NCBI GenBank assembly: GCA_032358165.1
Contig: JAALGY010000020.1
Span: forward strand, 62,001-126,000
Direction of reading: 5' to 3'
DNA length: 64,000 nucleotides
Origin: Diplosphaera chodatii
Taxonomy: Eukaryota > Chlorophyta > Trebouxiophyceae > Prasiolales > Stichococcaceae
In this document: positions 25,901-36,051 of the stretch, one piece after another
How the letters are laid out: every line of letters begins with the position of its first letter
How positions within the stretch are numbered: the first letter of the stretch is position 1
Program-made: the position numbers and the translations under genes
The notes under the pieces: model-generated
Told to the model about the DNA's origin: nothing
What the model saw: only the letters and a program-made list of their open reading frames with translations
Database searches by the model: none

Positions 25901-28900
25901 TGCTGGCGGGTTCCGCGGGGCCGGGGGCGCGAGAGGGCGCGGCCTGGGCGGCAGACCAGATCAGCAGCGAGGCGGGCGGCGTCGAGCCCTTCGCCGCCAC
26001 GGGCGCCTGCCCCGCGCTGCTGGGCCTCGTGCGGACAGGTCAGCATGCTCGGGGCTGCAATGATCCTAACTTGCTTTCCTCATGGCTGCGGTAGTTTGTT
26101 CGTGCCAACCGCTGGTGTGTGCTCCAGCACCATTCTTGACAGGCCCCACAGCCTATCCAATGGACTGGAACGACATACTTTCCTAAGTCTCAGCGTAGTA
26201 GTCGTGAGTTGCACAGTGTAGAAGCAGCTGTCCAGGCGTCTGTCTGCGGTCCGTGCTGGAGGACTGGCTGCCGTAGCACTCTGTCACTGACATGCTGTCC
26301 AGGTGTGCAGTTCTTGATTTGGGACCATTACAACAGCTATGCCCTGACCATCTGCTGACCGCCTGCAGGCAAGACGCTGGGGCGGGACAGTGCGCTGCGC
26401 ATGCTGGCGTCCATCGCGCGGTCGCAGCTGACGGACGGCGTCACGCTCGTCGGCTCCGGCGGCCTGCGCGCCGTGCTGCCGCTGCTCACCATGAAGGTGT
26501 GCTGCAGACGCCTCTTCCTTTTGCAGTGGGTTACAGGGTTGTGGACCCCTCCTGGTTCCTGTTCAATGGCATGTTAGCTAGTGATACATGCAGACCAACA
26601 TTTGTGCCTTTTTTCCAATGCTGTCCTGCAAGCCTGTCAGTTTGATGGCAATCCACATGCAGTGGCTGTGGCAGTCGAGCAGAGGGCACTGAAACACAGG
26701 GCTTGGCACGTTGTGGACCCTGGGGATCCTACACCTGAAGCCCTGCTGTCGCTGCTGCAGGCGACGCAGGAGAATGCGTCCACGCGGGAGGCGGCCATGG
26801 AGGTGGTCCGCGCCATGGTCACGCAGAACGGCGTCACCCGCCGCGGCCACCTGGTGACCCATTGCTCGTGCAGAACGCGTCTCGTTGAGGGTCCTGGGTA
26901 TCACTGGAGCCACCAGAGCTGTCCTGTCGCATGCAGCCCTCAATTTACACTTGCCATCGAAGCACATGGAAGACATCACGCTGTGCAGAGCAGCTCTGCT
27001 GCCCTCGGCGCTGCCTGCTGCAGCGTGTGACGAGCTGCCTGCTTGTGCGTATATGACATGCTGCAGACCCAGTGTATGCTGTCATGAGCCGGTCCACAGC
27101 TTCGGTCAGAACCTCATACGAAGCAAAGCTGATCGCATCCATCTGCTGCTGCAGGACATCGCCGTGACGGGCGGCGCGGTGAAGGCGATCGTCAACGTCG
27201 CGCGCACCGGCACGCTGCCAGGCCGGGACTCGGCGGCCGCCGCGCTGGCGGAGCTGTCGGCCGCCAACTCCAAGACCGCCACGGTGCGAGCCAGGACCCA
27301 GGGTCCCATCAAACATATTTTACCAGCAATCAGGGGTCCCGCTGCTGGCATTCAGCTCTGTCTAGGGTTCTCAGTACCATTGAATTGGCAGTGATATACT
27401 GTCACGCCTCGGAGGTGCATCCGCCTCAGCCCCTCAGCAGGTGCATGGTCTGTCTGGCACTGATGGCGTTGATTGTGCATGGGCTGTCTGGCATTGTTTG
27501 TGCATGGGTCCGGCATCCCCCGCTGTGCATGCAACCCTCTGTGCATGGGGGGATCTGTGCATGGGTCTGGCAGTGATTGTGCATGGGCTGTCTGCCATGG
27601 ACACACCGGCCAGCATCGAGCTGTACTACCAAGCCATGGGCCATGGCGACCCATGGCCCATGTCCTGGAATACCGCCTTGGATGCTGGATGCTTGTGAAC
27701 ATACTCAGATGTAGCAATGCAGGCGTCACGGCGTGCATCCTGCTCTTCCTAAAGAAGTACCACGCACCGCGCTCCTCTTCTACAGGTGTCACAGCAAAGG
27801 CATCACTGATATGGGTCACGTGCAGTGCTGATTTGCATGGGGTGATTTATGCAGGCGGCCCTGAAGAAGGAGAAGGCGGTGGGCGCCCTGGTGGCGATAC
27901 TGGTCGGCGGGCAGGCAGCAGGCAAGGAGGCGGCGGCGGTGGCGCTCGCCAACATGGCCGTTGGCAGCAAAGACGTGGCGGTGCGCCAGTGCTTGGGTGT
28001 AAACGTCGGGCAGTAGCTTGTGGCAGGGGTGTCGTGAGGGTGAAGTAGGCAGATCTGTGTGGATTTGTGAGTTCAGCAGCTCTGGCCTGTCATACCTGAG
28101 GGCAGCACGCAGGGCTTCAGCAGCTGCAGCACCCGACCAACATGGCGAGCGTAGGAGCTCGCACATATCTGTGCTGTTGCCATGAAAGTCAAGGCAACGC
28201 TCAATAGAACTTCGAGCAAATGCATTTGCTGTCTTGGCAAGCATGTGCCTGTAGTGGCAGAGCTTGCAGCCGCAAGTGTGCGGCATGCCAGCGGCGCCAT
28301 CAATGGTTGCACAGCCCTCCGGCCTGTGCATTTGCCACCCTTCTGCCCCTGTCACTCCTCATTTTAGGCACGTGAAGCCTGCACCCTCATGTACATCCCT
28401 GCCTCCCTCACAGGCGGAGGCGGTGAAGGCGCACGCGCTGGTGGGCCTCAATCAGCTGCTGCTGGGTGGGACGCCCAGCGGGCGCGCCGCCGGCGCCGCC
28501 CTCGCCCAGCGCCTCGCGCCCTCGCCCGCCTTCCAGAAGTCCGAGCACCGCACCGGCCTGGTGGTGAACCTCGCCAATCTGCTGGGGCAGCCCGCGGCCA
28601 CCACGCGCGTCGCCGCAGCAGGTGTGCTGTCCTCCCTTATGACCACCCCTGCGGCATGGACGGCGCTTCTAAATTTTTGTCAAACAGGTTGACAGCCTGC
28701 GCTAGAGACACGTGAGCGCTGCAGAGGGCTGCCAGCGACGGGGCCAGACCTGCATGTTGTCGTTGAAAGCTGCCAGAATGGTCACACCTCGTGCATCACT
28801 GCATGAAGGCAGTTCACGGCAAGGCCTATCAACATCACGGGGCGCCAACACATGACAGTAAGCTCCTAGCATCTAGCCCGGTTAGATAAGTCAGTCGTGC

Positions 28901-31183
28901 AAACAGAAAGACCCTGATTGCACAATTCCCGCTCCCGCTGTGCTGCAGAGGCGCTGGCGGCAATGGGCGACAGCAACGCGGCCAACTGGGCGGTGGCGCA
29001 GAAGGCGGTGCCCCACCTCATCCAGATGCTGCGCGCGCCCGACCTGGACCAAGTGGAGGCAGGGGTACGTGCTGCAGTTTACAATGGGTGTCACCACCAA
29101 CTCAAATTGCAGATGTTACAGTGCTAGCAGCGGCTTGCTCAGCTAAAGATTTCAGTCACAGCAGATGCAAAATGCCTTTCAGCACTGGTTTTGCTCGTGG
29201 TTCTATAGTTGCTGATGCTGTGTATGCTCTAGCTAGCCACACCAAGGGCCTCGCAGGAACAGCGCTCTGACCACTTGCCCCAACATGCCAGTACTATGAA
29301 GGTCCCCCGTACTTCCCGCTCCCTAAACCCCGCCCTGGTCCTGCACCGCAGGCCGCGGCGCTGGCGACGCTGGCGGCGTCGCCGCACATCAGCCCCGAGT
29401 CGCGCGCGGCGATGGCGTCATCAGCGGCGCGCGTGAAGCAGGCCGGCGTGGCGGGCCCCGCCACTGCGCAGCACCTGGCCACCATACTGAGCGCCTGCCG
29501 CTCCCGCGGCGTCGACCGCCGCTCCATGCAGGTGCTGAAGTATGCCTATGAAAGTTCCAGACATCTAGTTTACCTTTTGTTCAACCCATCATACTGCACC
29601 TACCAGAGCAGTGCTGGGTGTCCTTTTGTTGTCACCCCTCAGTCCAGGGCCTCAGAAATGTGGGCTGCAGTGCACTGTCTTGCTTGGTTGGAGAACGTTT
29701 GAGACTGTGCAACCTCCACAGTTCATGCCAATGCCTATCCACTCTGTTTGACGGTAATTATACCCACCGGCTCACCCCTAGAAGCCTGCATTACAGGGCG
29801 GTGCAGAGCCGGATGCGTACTCCCGGCTGGCGGGCGCGCAGGAGGACGCATTTCCGGCCGCGCCGCTGTCGCAGCCGCCGCCGGCGTCTTCTTCCAGCTT
29901 CCGCAGCCGCCGCTCCACAGCCGCCGCCTACGGCGCCAAGTGAGGGCATTCATAGCTACATCACCCGTGCTCACTCGCAATCATAAGGGGGTCCTCGCAC
30001 GTGGGGCCAGCTGATTCTGCCTGTGACCTGGGCATGCAAAGAAGGCTGACTGTTGCAAGCAGCTTGGTGATAGAGCTTGGCGGCACATCATGCTATGCTG
30101 TCAGCTGTGCATTGTTGCAATGTCTGGCTGGGGGAGGGGCAGGGAGATGCACGGAGAACCAGCCCCGGTCAGCTGGGCTGGCTGCGGGGTCACTGGTGTA
30201 GCCCTGCCTTCAGGCGAATGTAACAACGTGTGACAACGAGCTGTGCGTCTGAAAGGCCGAGATGTACTGACGAGTTCTGGTGTGGCTGTCCTGCGCTCCG
30301 CAATGGGCGCTGCGGCATATCCTTGCCTGGTGTGGGCCGAGCGCACATGTGTGCCTGCCATTCGCGCCACCCCAGCGTCTGGCAACCCTGGTTGCTGCTG
30401 TGCCGCCGCTGAACCCTGATCCTGGTGTCGTCTGCCTGTGCAGCGGCGGCGTGCCTGGGTCGCCCAGCGGCCGCAGTCCCAGCGGCTACGTGTTGCCGGG
30501 CGAAGTCGGCGGCCCACCCTGGTGCGAACGCATGAACCATTCACCGCCATGTGGACCTTCAGCTTGTGCACTGGCAGGGCCATCTTATTGTGCAGCAGCG
30601 AACCATTTGCAAGCCGGTGACAGCAGCGTGCTGAAGTCGCTGCGTAGCTGGCGCCAGTGCATCACTCAAGGCATGCACTGCCCGATGCTACAGGGCCTCC
30701 GCGGCGCGCGGCGAGGACGGCGACGGTCCCGCGCTGCCGCGCTCGATGTCGCTGGGCAGCGACGCGGGGTTCAACGCGGACTCCAAGTACGAGTACCGCC
30801 CGCAGCCGCTGGCCGGCGCGCAGAACCTCAGGTGCGCGCGCCTGCAGGCTGATGCTGCTGCCGCTGCTGGTGCATCAGTGGGCCTGCAAGAGCTGGCACA
30901 CAAGAAGCTCGGGTGTGCACACCTGCAGGCCGATGAATGCTGCTGCTGCTGCGCCATCTGGAGTGAACAAAGACATGCCTGTTGTTGCCACCTCGAACAC
31001 TCTGCTGCGCCTGGTGGCGCTCAACCGCATGCCAGTCGCAGCACGGGGTCGTGGCGCCAGCAGTCGTCGTCACAGATGCTGATTTGTATGTTCTGTGCAT
31101 GCAGGTCGGGGCGGTATGCAGCCAACAACGGCAGCTTTGGTAGCGAGGACGATGATGGGGCGCCCGCCTGGAGTCGCCGCTGA
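16967..31183 (+). CDS. Giant U-box / armadillo-repeat protein (probable E3 ubiquitin ligase)
   Basis: The first exon (16967-17146, 60 codons) and the second (from about 17270) encode a U-box: IPDEFVCPISGDVMRDPV, DRTYAEYYLQ, QCPVTGE, then VPNMQLYIQKWG. The U-box recruits ubiquitin-loaded E2 enzymes. About twelve exons (17543-22480) then encode a long disordered stretch rich in Ser, Pro and Ala, with repeated SP motifs (SRTPSPAPSPQNSPRGR) and a polyproline run (GAPPPPPPPVV, near 20280). From about 23167 to 29530 come short helical-repeat exons of armadillo type (QAALPVLGRLAALVEDNDEM, SALVQLLECPVASGRTAAAQ, GAVKAIVNVARTGTLPGRD, AVPHLIQMLRAPDLDQVEAG), usually a substrate-binding region. A second disordered tail ends GSFGSEDDDGAPAWSRR and TGA at 31181-31183. 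U-box-ARM proteins (PUB family) are common in plants. This one is unusual for the length of the linker. Its substrate is unknown. Exon borders in the linker are approximate. Confidence 0.88.
25393..25434. repeat. GCA/CAG trinucleotide microsatellite in an intron
   Basis: About a dozen consecutive GCA units lie in the U-box gene intron that follows the exon encoding SKVPINEVAGPLFDMLRAGD. The run sits between the donor side and the next acceptor, so it should be spliced out. Triplet runs like this are normally length-polymorphic. Confidence 0.85.
27432..27600. repeat. Imperfect repeats of a TGTGCATGGG-type unit in an intron
   Basis: Seven or so copies of TGTGCATGGG or close variants occur, several followed by CTGTCTGGCA. 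Longer units such as TTGTGCATGGGCTGTCTGGC are near-identical at about 27471 and 27576. They lie in the intron of the U-box gene that runs from about 27285 to 27855, immediately before the inverted repeat at 27635-27662. Confidence 0.8.
27635..27662. repeat. Perfect 12-bp inverted repeat with 4-base loop
   Basis: CATGGGCCATGG (27635-27646) is followed by CGAC and then its exact reverse complement CCATGGCCCATG (27651-27662). As RNA this would form a very stable 12-bp stem with a tetraloop. It is inside an intron of the U-box gene, directly after the TGTGCATGGG repeats. It may act on splicing, or only be a by-product of repeat slippage. Confidence 0.85.
30825..30945 (+). repeat. Echo of an exon-intron border in the U-box gene
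   Basis: The junction ACCTCAG then GTGCGCGCGCCTGCAG GCTGATG (from 30825) recurs 81 bases later as AGCTCGG then GTGTGCACACCTGCAG GCCGATG (from 30906). Both copies are followed by GCTGCTG runs. The first copy holds the real end of the exon encoding YRPQPLAGAQNLR and its donor. The second lies inside the intron. The spacing is 27 codons and the frame stays open, giving CARLQAD and then CAHLQAD if the intron is read through. Confidence 0.7.
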
Positions 31184-32176
31184 TGCGTTGCTGCCCCTGT
31201 TGGCGCTGGCAGAAACAGTTGGCAGAAAAAGGTGCTGCACATGGTAGTGACGCCTAGGGTAACATTACCAGATGGGCTGGCGGGGGATGGCAAGCATGGC
31301 CGCCGTGTCTGTCAATTGCCGTTAGTGGGTACTTATGTTTGTGCCCCGCGACTGTGTTTGAATAAAACAATCTGCGGCATTTGGAACAAACAATAGTGCC
31401 TGCTGCTCAGATGCCGAGGGGCTGAACAATCAGGGTTTCTTGCAATGAGCTGCGGTTGCATGCCACCGGATGATCAGTTACATTGAGACACTAGTCTTCG
31501 GGAAAGCTGTAAAGACTCAGGGCAGGCAGGTGAACTAGGTGCGTGTGCTGCCACAATACAACACGCCTATGCACAGGCCCCCATATGGTCTTGTGTGAAT
31601 GTGTGTGACGGCTTTGCCTGCTGTCACGTTTGAACTCAACAGGGGTAGTCAACGGGTGCATCTTGCGCGCTGCCGCGAAGCTGGGGCCTCAAGATGCGAT
31701 GCCGACATGAGAAATGTACATACGCATTTTGGTGCTGACCGATAGCTAAAACCGCCGATCTTGAACTGTAGTCTTGCAAGCGGTGCTGTCAGGAGGGATA
31801 CCAGCTTGCGGATCGGCGTTGCAAACCAAGAGTGAGCCCATCGCATGCCCCTCCAACTTCGAGATCGTGCCGATCCGTGTGCACGCGCTGGTTCATAGCC
31901 TATTGAAAAAAATCATCACGATCTGCTGGACCTGTGCACTGCATCGGGCGAGCAATGAACCATGGTTAACTGCAATACAGTGTGCTGTTGCGCCACATCG
32001 TGGTTTGAGTCACGATACTTCGACACCCTTCAAGAATAACTGCGCTGATTGCGCACTCAGCGGTGGCATCTCGAGGGCCTGAGACACTCATCGCACTCAT
32101 CGGTGTGTCTGTCACCAACACCCCTGTAACAACAAAGCATGCTCTCTGCGCAGTGGGCTGCACCGACAGCAGGCAC
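31184..32176. other. Intergenic region between two plus-strand genes
   Basis: This is the 3' region of the U-box gene and upstream region of the Gly-rich gene. AATAAA occurs at 31361-31366 and TGTAA (the usual algal polyadenylation signal) at about 31509; either could end the U-box transcript. Otherwise no coding frame with splice logic, repeat or RNA gene was recognised. Confidence 0.4.
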
Positions 32177-35100
32177 ATGGCGGCTGACGGCGAGACGACA
32201 ACAGCAAAGGTGCTTTGCATGAGAACGGATGTCACCCTGTGCCTTGCAGTGGAAGCGTTGAGTGATGACTGCCAACACCCGCTGCTGCGCCATCCTAGTT
32301 TATTTTGATTTTGGAGGATGTTAATCGTGTGCGTTGCCGTTAAAGGCTGGCCAGGGCGGCACATCGGCCGCCGGCGCCAAGCCCGGTGGCACTGGGGTGA
32401 CAAGCTCCGGTACGGGCGGCACCAAGACCAGCGCCCCGTCGGGGGTAGTGGATGGCACCGGCGGCGCCGGCGGCGGTGGTGGCGGTGCTGCGCGGAAGGC
32501 GGAGCTGGGCGCTGAGGAGCTGGCGGCCAAGGCCGGCGCCGGCACTGGTGAGGATGACGACTCATGGGCCGCTCATGGCTGATGCAAGTCCGCAGGTCCT
32601 GGTCGCCGGGTTGTCACTGTGCAGCTGGATCCATCTGGGGATGCTGGTCAGTGAAGCAATGGGTGCCTACTGACAGCACAGCACCGTGACATGCACATGA
32701 CTGGCTGGCTTTGCGATGGCAGGTGCCCACCAGCACGGCTCGACCGCAGGCGCCGGCAATGGTGGCATCGGCAGCGGGAGCGGCCTGACATCTGGCACCG
32801 GCACTGGCACCGGCGTCGACAATGGGACTGGCATGAGCAGCGGTACTACCACAAGCGCTGGCACCGGCATGGGCGGTGGCACAGGCACCGGCGGCGCAAT
32901 GATGGCGCCGCAGTTGGCTGACCGTGGTGGCGGCCTCAGCGGTGGCGGCGGCGGCGTCAGTACTGGAGGTGCGCCTCGCTGCGGGGTCGGACAAACGAGC
33001 CACCCGACAAATTATGCAGTGTTGTTGTAGTCACTATATCTGCAGCCCCACATCAAGGACAAAGTTGATCTGCACCCTTAAGGGGCGCCCTTTGCTGCTG
33101 TGGGTACTGCTGCTCTGCCGGCGGCACACGCAGCATCATCCACTGGCCTGGTGGGTCTTGCATGCAAGCTCACATGTCTGCAGCACTGTATTACAGGGGT
33201 TGTCGGGAGCAGCTCAACTGGTGTTGGGTCCACTGGCGTTGGGTCTACGGGCATCGGTGATGAGGGCGACATCGGCGGCACCAGCCCAAGCAGCGGCGGC
33301 TACGGCGGCCCTGCAGCAGCTGGTGAGCCCCTTTGTGCGACTGCTGCTGCGCCAACTCTCACAGCAACCCCTGCTGGGATGTGCCAGTGCTGTTCTTGAC
33401 AACGATGCAGCATATGACATTTGATTTGGTGAACCTGGGTGAGAGTTGAACAGCCGAGGCTCCTAGCCAGACTGGCCGGTGCACCTGCTTACAAATGCGC
33501 TGTCAACAACCCCACCGCATGTGCACGGTGCGGCTGCAGGTGCTGCAGGGCTGGCGGCCGGCGCCCTGGCAGGCTCCCAGGCCGGCGGCAACCACGGCTT
33601 CGACAACACGGCCGGCACCGGCACCAGCTCTGGGCCCCGCCCCACAGCCAGCGCCGGCACCGGCACAGGTACCGGCAGTGGCTCTCACCCAGGGTGGGCG
33701 GTCGTTGATGGCAACACAACCGGCAGCGGCAGCGGCAACGGCGCAGGCACTGGCGGGGGACCCCACCCGGGGTGGGCGCTCGTTGATGGTGGGCAGGGCG
33801 GCCAGCCAGACAGCGGCGGCGCGACCACTGGCGTGGGGGCAACGGATGGTGTGCTCACTGCTGAGCCTTCTGGCTGGATGTTGCCATTCGACATCAACAG
33901 GCCAGCCATCATGTGTGCAGAGCACATTTTGCACTCGGTGTGTGATGTGCGAGACTTCAGTGCCCAAGGTCTACCTTGGTGACTGACCACCACGTGCCAA
34001 CCCCAGACCCTCCCAACTCAGGTGCCAGGGGGTATACGGAGACCAACAGCAATGCTCCGGTGTCGAATGACGGCAGCGCGCCGCTGTCGGGCCGTGGGCT
34101 GAGTGATGTGCCGCGCATCCCGGCCAGCCTGAGCTCAAATGCACGAGGCGGTGAGCTGTCAAGGGGCTGTGTCCAGGCGAGCGGGCGGGCGCATGGTGTC
34201 TTGCAAGTGGGCATTGGAAGTCAGGATGACAACGTATCAGCACAGCTGGGTGGGGACCACAGCAAGCATGTGCAGATGCTGCCCACTCTCAGCACAGGTT
34301 GGTGTTTGCAGGTGGGGTTGGCTATGGCGCGGCAGGCGACGGCGTGCCGGGCAGCATGGGCACCCCGGCAGGCCAGGGGCAGGGGTTTGTCGCCGGCGGC
34401 GGCTACGGCGTGCCTGCCCAAGGCGGCGCCCCGACATCGGGCTACTCTGGTGCGTCCTCTGGCGTTCTTGCCTGTGCTACTTTGTGACATGGTTCCCACA
34501 TCAGGACTGTGTGCGCCTTCAGTCTGATACCTTTTATGGCACGGGGTTGCAGGGGTACTGTCTGGCAACCTGCAGGGTCGCATGGCTACTGGCACACCAG
34601 CTGTTATGCTGTGACAGCATACATGCCTGCTGCGTGCTGCAGGGCTGGCGGGCGGCAATGCCGGGCAGAAGGACGGCCTGGTCCGCGACTTCGAGGCCAA
34701 GGGCTCCAACCACCAGGGCCGCATCGAGGTGCCCGATGCAGCCTGCATCCTATGATGGCCAGTGCCACGAAAATTGCTGCATCAGGTCCAATCGCAGTCG
34801 TGGCCTCCTACAAAGTGCTAAGATGGTACAGCATGCCTTCATGTGCACCAGTAGGAATGCTGCGCTTTGTGCAGGCCATCAATGACCTGGCGGTGGCGGT
34901 GTTCGCCCACAGCGGCCATACTGAGGATCAGACGTGAGCGTCCCACGGACTGAAAGAGTGCCTTGAAAGCTTGCAGCACTCTCTGGGCCAGCGCAGGCTG
35001 CACACTATCCTGACCATTATGCATATGTGCTGCAGGTACCTTGTGTCCTTCATGCGAGCGACGGACAACTTCTCCGAGGCAGATGCGCAGCACAAGTTCA

Positions 35101-35421
35101 ACCAGGTACCACTGTGGCGGCGCACCAGTGCTTCGCAAGCATGCACGATGGCAAACAGCACTGCGCAACGTTGATTATGCTGCTTGCCGTCCCTGCTGAT
35201 TACCTACATCGTTGAACTGCAGATGCGCCGCCTTCTGACAAGCAGCGGTGACAACTGGGTAAGCATTGTCAGATGCCTTACCTCCTCTGCACCCAATGCA
35301 TGTCGCATGACCTGCTGGCCTGCTGCGTTGTTGATAAGATGTATGGAGTGCATGGCAGTGACGGCGTTTGGCTGCGATGCTGCTGCAGAAGCAGGTGCTC
35401 CGCACATACCTGCTGCCATAG
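32177..35421 (+). CDS. Gly/Thr/Ser-rich modular protein of unknown function
   Basis: Twelve exons join in frame: 32177-32209, 32346-32547, 32723-32968, 33197-33322, 33540-33848, 34022-34150, 34312-34449, 34643-34728, 34875-34933, 35036-35105, 35223-35258 and 35389-35421, giving about 490 residues from MAADGETTTAK to LLP. Exons 2-7 are low complexity (GTGTGTG, STGVGSTGVGSTGIG, and HPGWAVVDG repeated as HPGWALVDG). Every intron from 2 to 7 is phase 1 and splits a glycine codon, so each internal exon can be added or lost without shifting the frame. The C-terminal part is different and looks folded: GLVRDFEAKGSNHQGRIEAI, then AVAVFAHSGHTEDQTYLVSF, ATDNFSEADAQHKFN and a final KQVLRTYLLP. There is no signal peptide and I recognise no family. 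The acceptor of exon 2 (TTAAAG) is weak, so the first exon is the least certain. Confidence 0.6.
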
Positions 35422-36051
35422 ATCACGCTGATGTGAGCTCAGACCTGCGAACAATCAAGACCGGGGCGAACAGGCTGCCACTCGGTTGAGGCCATCAGTC
35501 AGTGGTCCGGCAGCACCGGATGAGGTCAAGAGCACAGGGAAGCTCAGGTGTTGTTTTGTATTGTTCTTTCAGTCAGCTGCAAGCGAGCTAGCGCTAAAAC
35601 ACACTGCAATGACCACTGCATCAGGGCTTCAGGCAATGCGTGTTTTCATGGCTTATCTGGCATATGGGCATGTGTGCCAATAATGCGTGCGAACAATTGA
35701 CTACTGCTATTGGTCGACTCGGGGAGTGTATTTTGTTTGTTTGGAAGTCTGCTCTGCAACTCAGGAGGATCGCAACATCACAAGCATACTCTAGACCCCG
35801 CCTCGCCGCCTGCCAGACAAACTAAAACCATTGCACACAGGACAGCAGGCCGGATGGCACTATCGGTTGCTTATCAAAAGTCAGCCAAGCAGGGCTTGCG
35901 TATCACCAGAACTATCAGTTTCCATCTGCTCAGCGAGGCTGATGTCACCCTGCTGATCCACGTGCGTACAAGACAACCTGAAATGCCGCCAGGTCTGGCA
36001 TTGCCAGCCGCCACACCCAAGGCAGCACTGGCGTGGCACTGCAGCGCCGCG
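35422..36051. other. Convergent 3' intergenic region
   Basis: About 630 bp lies between the stop of the Gly-rich gene (plus) and the stop of dihydrodipicolinate synthase (minus). It is locally more AT-rich than the flanking exons. I see no open frame with convincing composition, no repeat and no RNA gene. Confidence 0.4.

Noticed and set aside
32723..33848. Gly-rich repeats as a collagen or silk gene
   Set aside because: There is no GXY periodicity and no signal peptide, so I left it as a Gly/Thr/Ser-rich protein of unknown function.
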